Under the pieces are notes generated by a model, which searched no databases, had not been told where the DNA came from, and saw nothing but the letters and a program-made list of their open reading frames with translations. A stretch of DNA of 64,000 bases from Microvelia longipes (lineage: Eukaryota; Arthropoda; Insecta; Hemiptera; Veliidae). Shown here piece after piece: positions 62,800 to 64,000 of the stretch. Numbering within the stretch: position 1 is the first letter of the stretch; every line of letters begins with the position of its first letter. The position numbers and the translations under genes are program-made. Location of the stretch: NCBI GenBank assembly GCA_018340805.1, contig JACMZG010000008.1, positions 14,338,989-14,402,988 of the forward strand, written 5' to 3'.

Positions 62800-64000
62800 T
62801 GAAAGGTTTTTTTATAATGTTGATAAAAGGTGTTGTTTATTTTCTTATTTACATTGGAAAAGAATTTTCAAATTGTAAAGTGTCTCTCAGGCATTTTAGC
62901 TCAAAAGCACATAAGGTGGGATTTTGATAGAATGATGCTGTTAGCTCAGATCAAGTTGATGACTTAACAAGTAATGTTAGAACTGATAACCTCCACTAAA
63001 ATCTCTGTCACATTAGATTAGTGATTATAAAAATTTTAAAACGTGGAAACTAATTGACAGAATATTTGTTTTGCCGAGCTAAGAATAAAACATTTTTATG
63101 TCTTTTCACTTTTTCTAATCTTAACATTTAAGGTCTATCTTAATCTAAGTATAACATTTTTGAGCTTTAGCCTTCTTATTGCACAAAATGGTGGCATTAA
63201 TAAAAAAAATTTATTAGAAAAATTATCACATTCATTCATAGATTTTAAAAATTTCAATTAACTTTTATTCATAACATTCGACCATATATGAAAAAAAAAT
63301 ATATTAACTATAACACTGAGGATAAGATATAAGAGATAAGAATAAACTTAAGTATAAAAAAATAAATTAATTTTATTTATCTAAAATGAACCATAAGTCA
63401 AAATAATTTCACATCACATATGTGAAAATTTAAATAAAACTCGGTCCCCGGTTGTCCTTTTTTAACTGTATACCTCGAGAACTGTGCTAGATGACACAAT
63501 ATAATTGTGCGAGAGATAAGTATTCATGTTTTGTAAAACACGGTAGTAACAAATATTAACTGTGCTAGAGCTACACAGGTGGTTTCGGTCTCGTTGGATT
63601 TAGAACTAGCCCGAGAAATACATTTTAGCGTCGTTTTAAGTTATTGAACAATTTAGCGTTTAAAATATTTTTTAAGTTATTGAAAGTTTGCTGTGTTTGT
63701 TATCCCTAAAATTTATTCGGTTCTTTCTCTAATTGAAAATATGTTTATACTAAGTTTCATTAGATTCAGTTAAGCCATTTTGCCTGTACCCTGTTTTACA
63801 AGACAACTACATCCATACAATCGAATATCAACTTTGTTTGAATTCTTTCGATCTACAGAACCTGAAATTTGAACCTTAAATAAAAAATTGGATGTCGCAT
63901 CCCCTTTTCTCTGTTATAGATAATAGGGAAGCACAAAGCTACTTTTAAACCAATTTTTAAATATGAATATATATGATATTCATCGTGAAAAGTCACTAAA
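62800..64000. other. Intron or downstream DNA of the Spaetzle-like gene
   Basis: No exon with convincing splice sites and Spaetzle-like content was found, so the next exon is probably outside the window. Confidence 0.5.

Overview
This is a stretch of AT-rich, repeat-choked animal genome, most likely from an insect. The case rests on genes cut into short exons with consensus GT-AG junctions, a CYP6-like cytochrome P450, and the first part of a Spaetzle-family protein (an arthropod cytokine family). Two Penelope-like elements and Merlin- and PIF/Harbinger-type transposons fit this. I cannot name the species; a hemimetabolous insect with a large genome is a guess.

Three host genes can be assembled, all on the + strand. 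(1) 9618-16124: a complete eight-exon P450 of 517 codons whose exon phases all join. It has a normal haem-binding signature but lacks the acid-alcohol pair of the I helix. (2) 22101-29287: a four-exon gene for a small secreted cysteine-rich protein of 145 residues that I do not recognise. (3) 51387-62795, continuing past the window: signal peptide and first four recognised exons of a Spaetzle-like ligand. Introns 1 and 2 of gene 2, intron 4 of gene 1 and the 8.4-kb first intron of gene 3 are filled with repeats.

Layout: 1-3.2 kb Penelope-like element with two frame breaks; 3.3-6.3 kb Penelope terminal repeat plus Ty1/copia and Ty3/gypsy remnants; 6.57-7.63 kb PIF/Harbinger-like element carrying a coding exon; 9.6-16.1 kb P450; 17.4-18.6 kb decayed DDE-like transposon ORF; 19.7-22 kb minisatellite and dispersed repeats; 22.1-29.3 kb cysteine-rich gene with tRNA-derived SINEs, a 478-bp near-perfect foldback and a LINE ORF1 relic in its introns; 29.9-31.2 kb terminal-inverted-repeat (TIR) element; 33.2-33.8 kb copia RNase H; 33.9-37.65 kb nested TIR elements with Merlin-like and Crypton-like relics; 37.67-38.38 kb foldback; 38.4-51.3 kb gene-poor with dispersed repeats; 51.4-62.8 kb Spaetzle-like gene holding a second Penelope-like element (minus strand, 53.7-56.7 kb).

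Two dispersed families recur. Family A is a foldback with termini reading ctggcgcggtggtccgcatg, linked in two copies to a pol III B-box segment. Family B contains reiterated gacgagcgaagcgagtc modules and ends in accccgtacccgatttttt. Nothing indicates that the three host genes form a pathway; they are unrelated neighbours in transposon-rich DNA.
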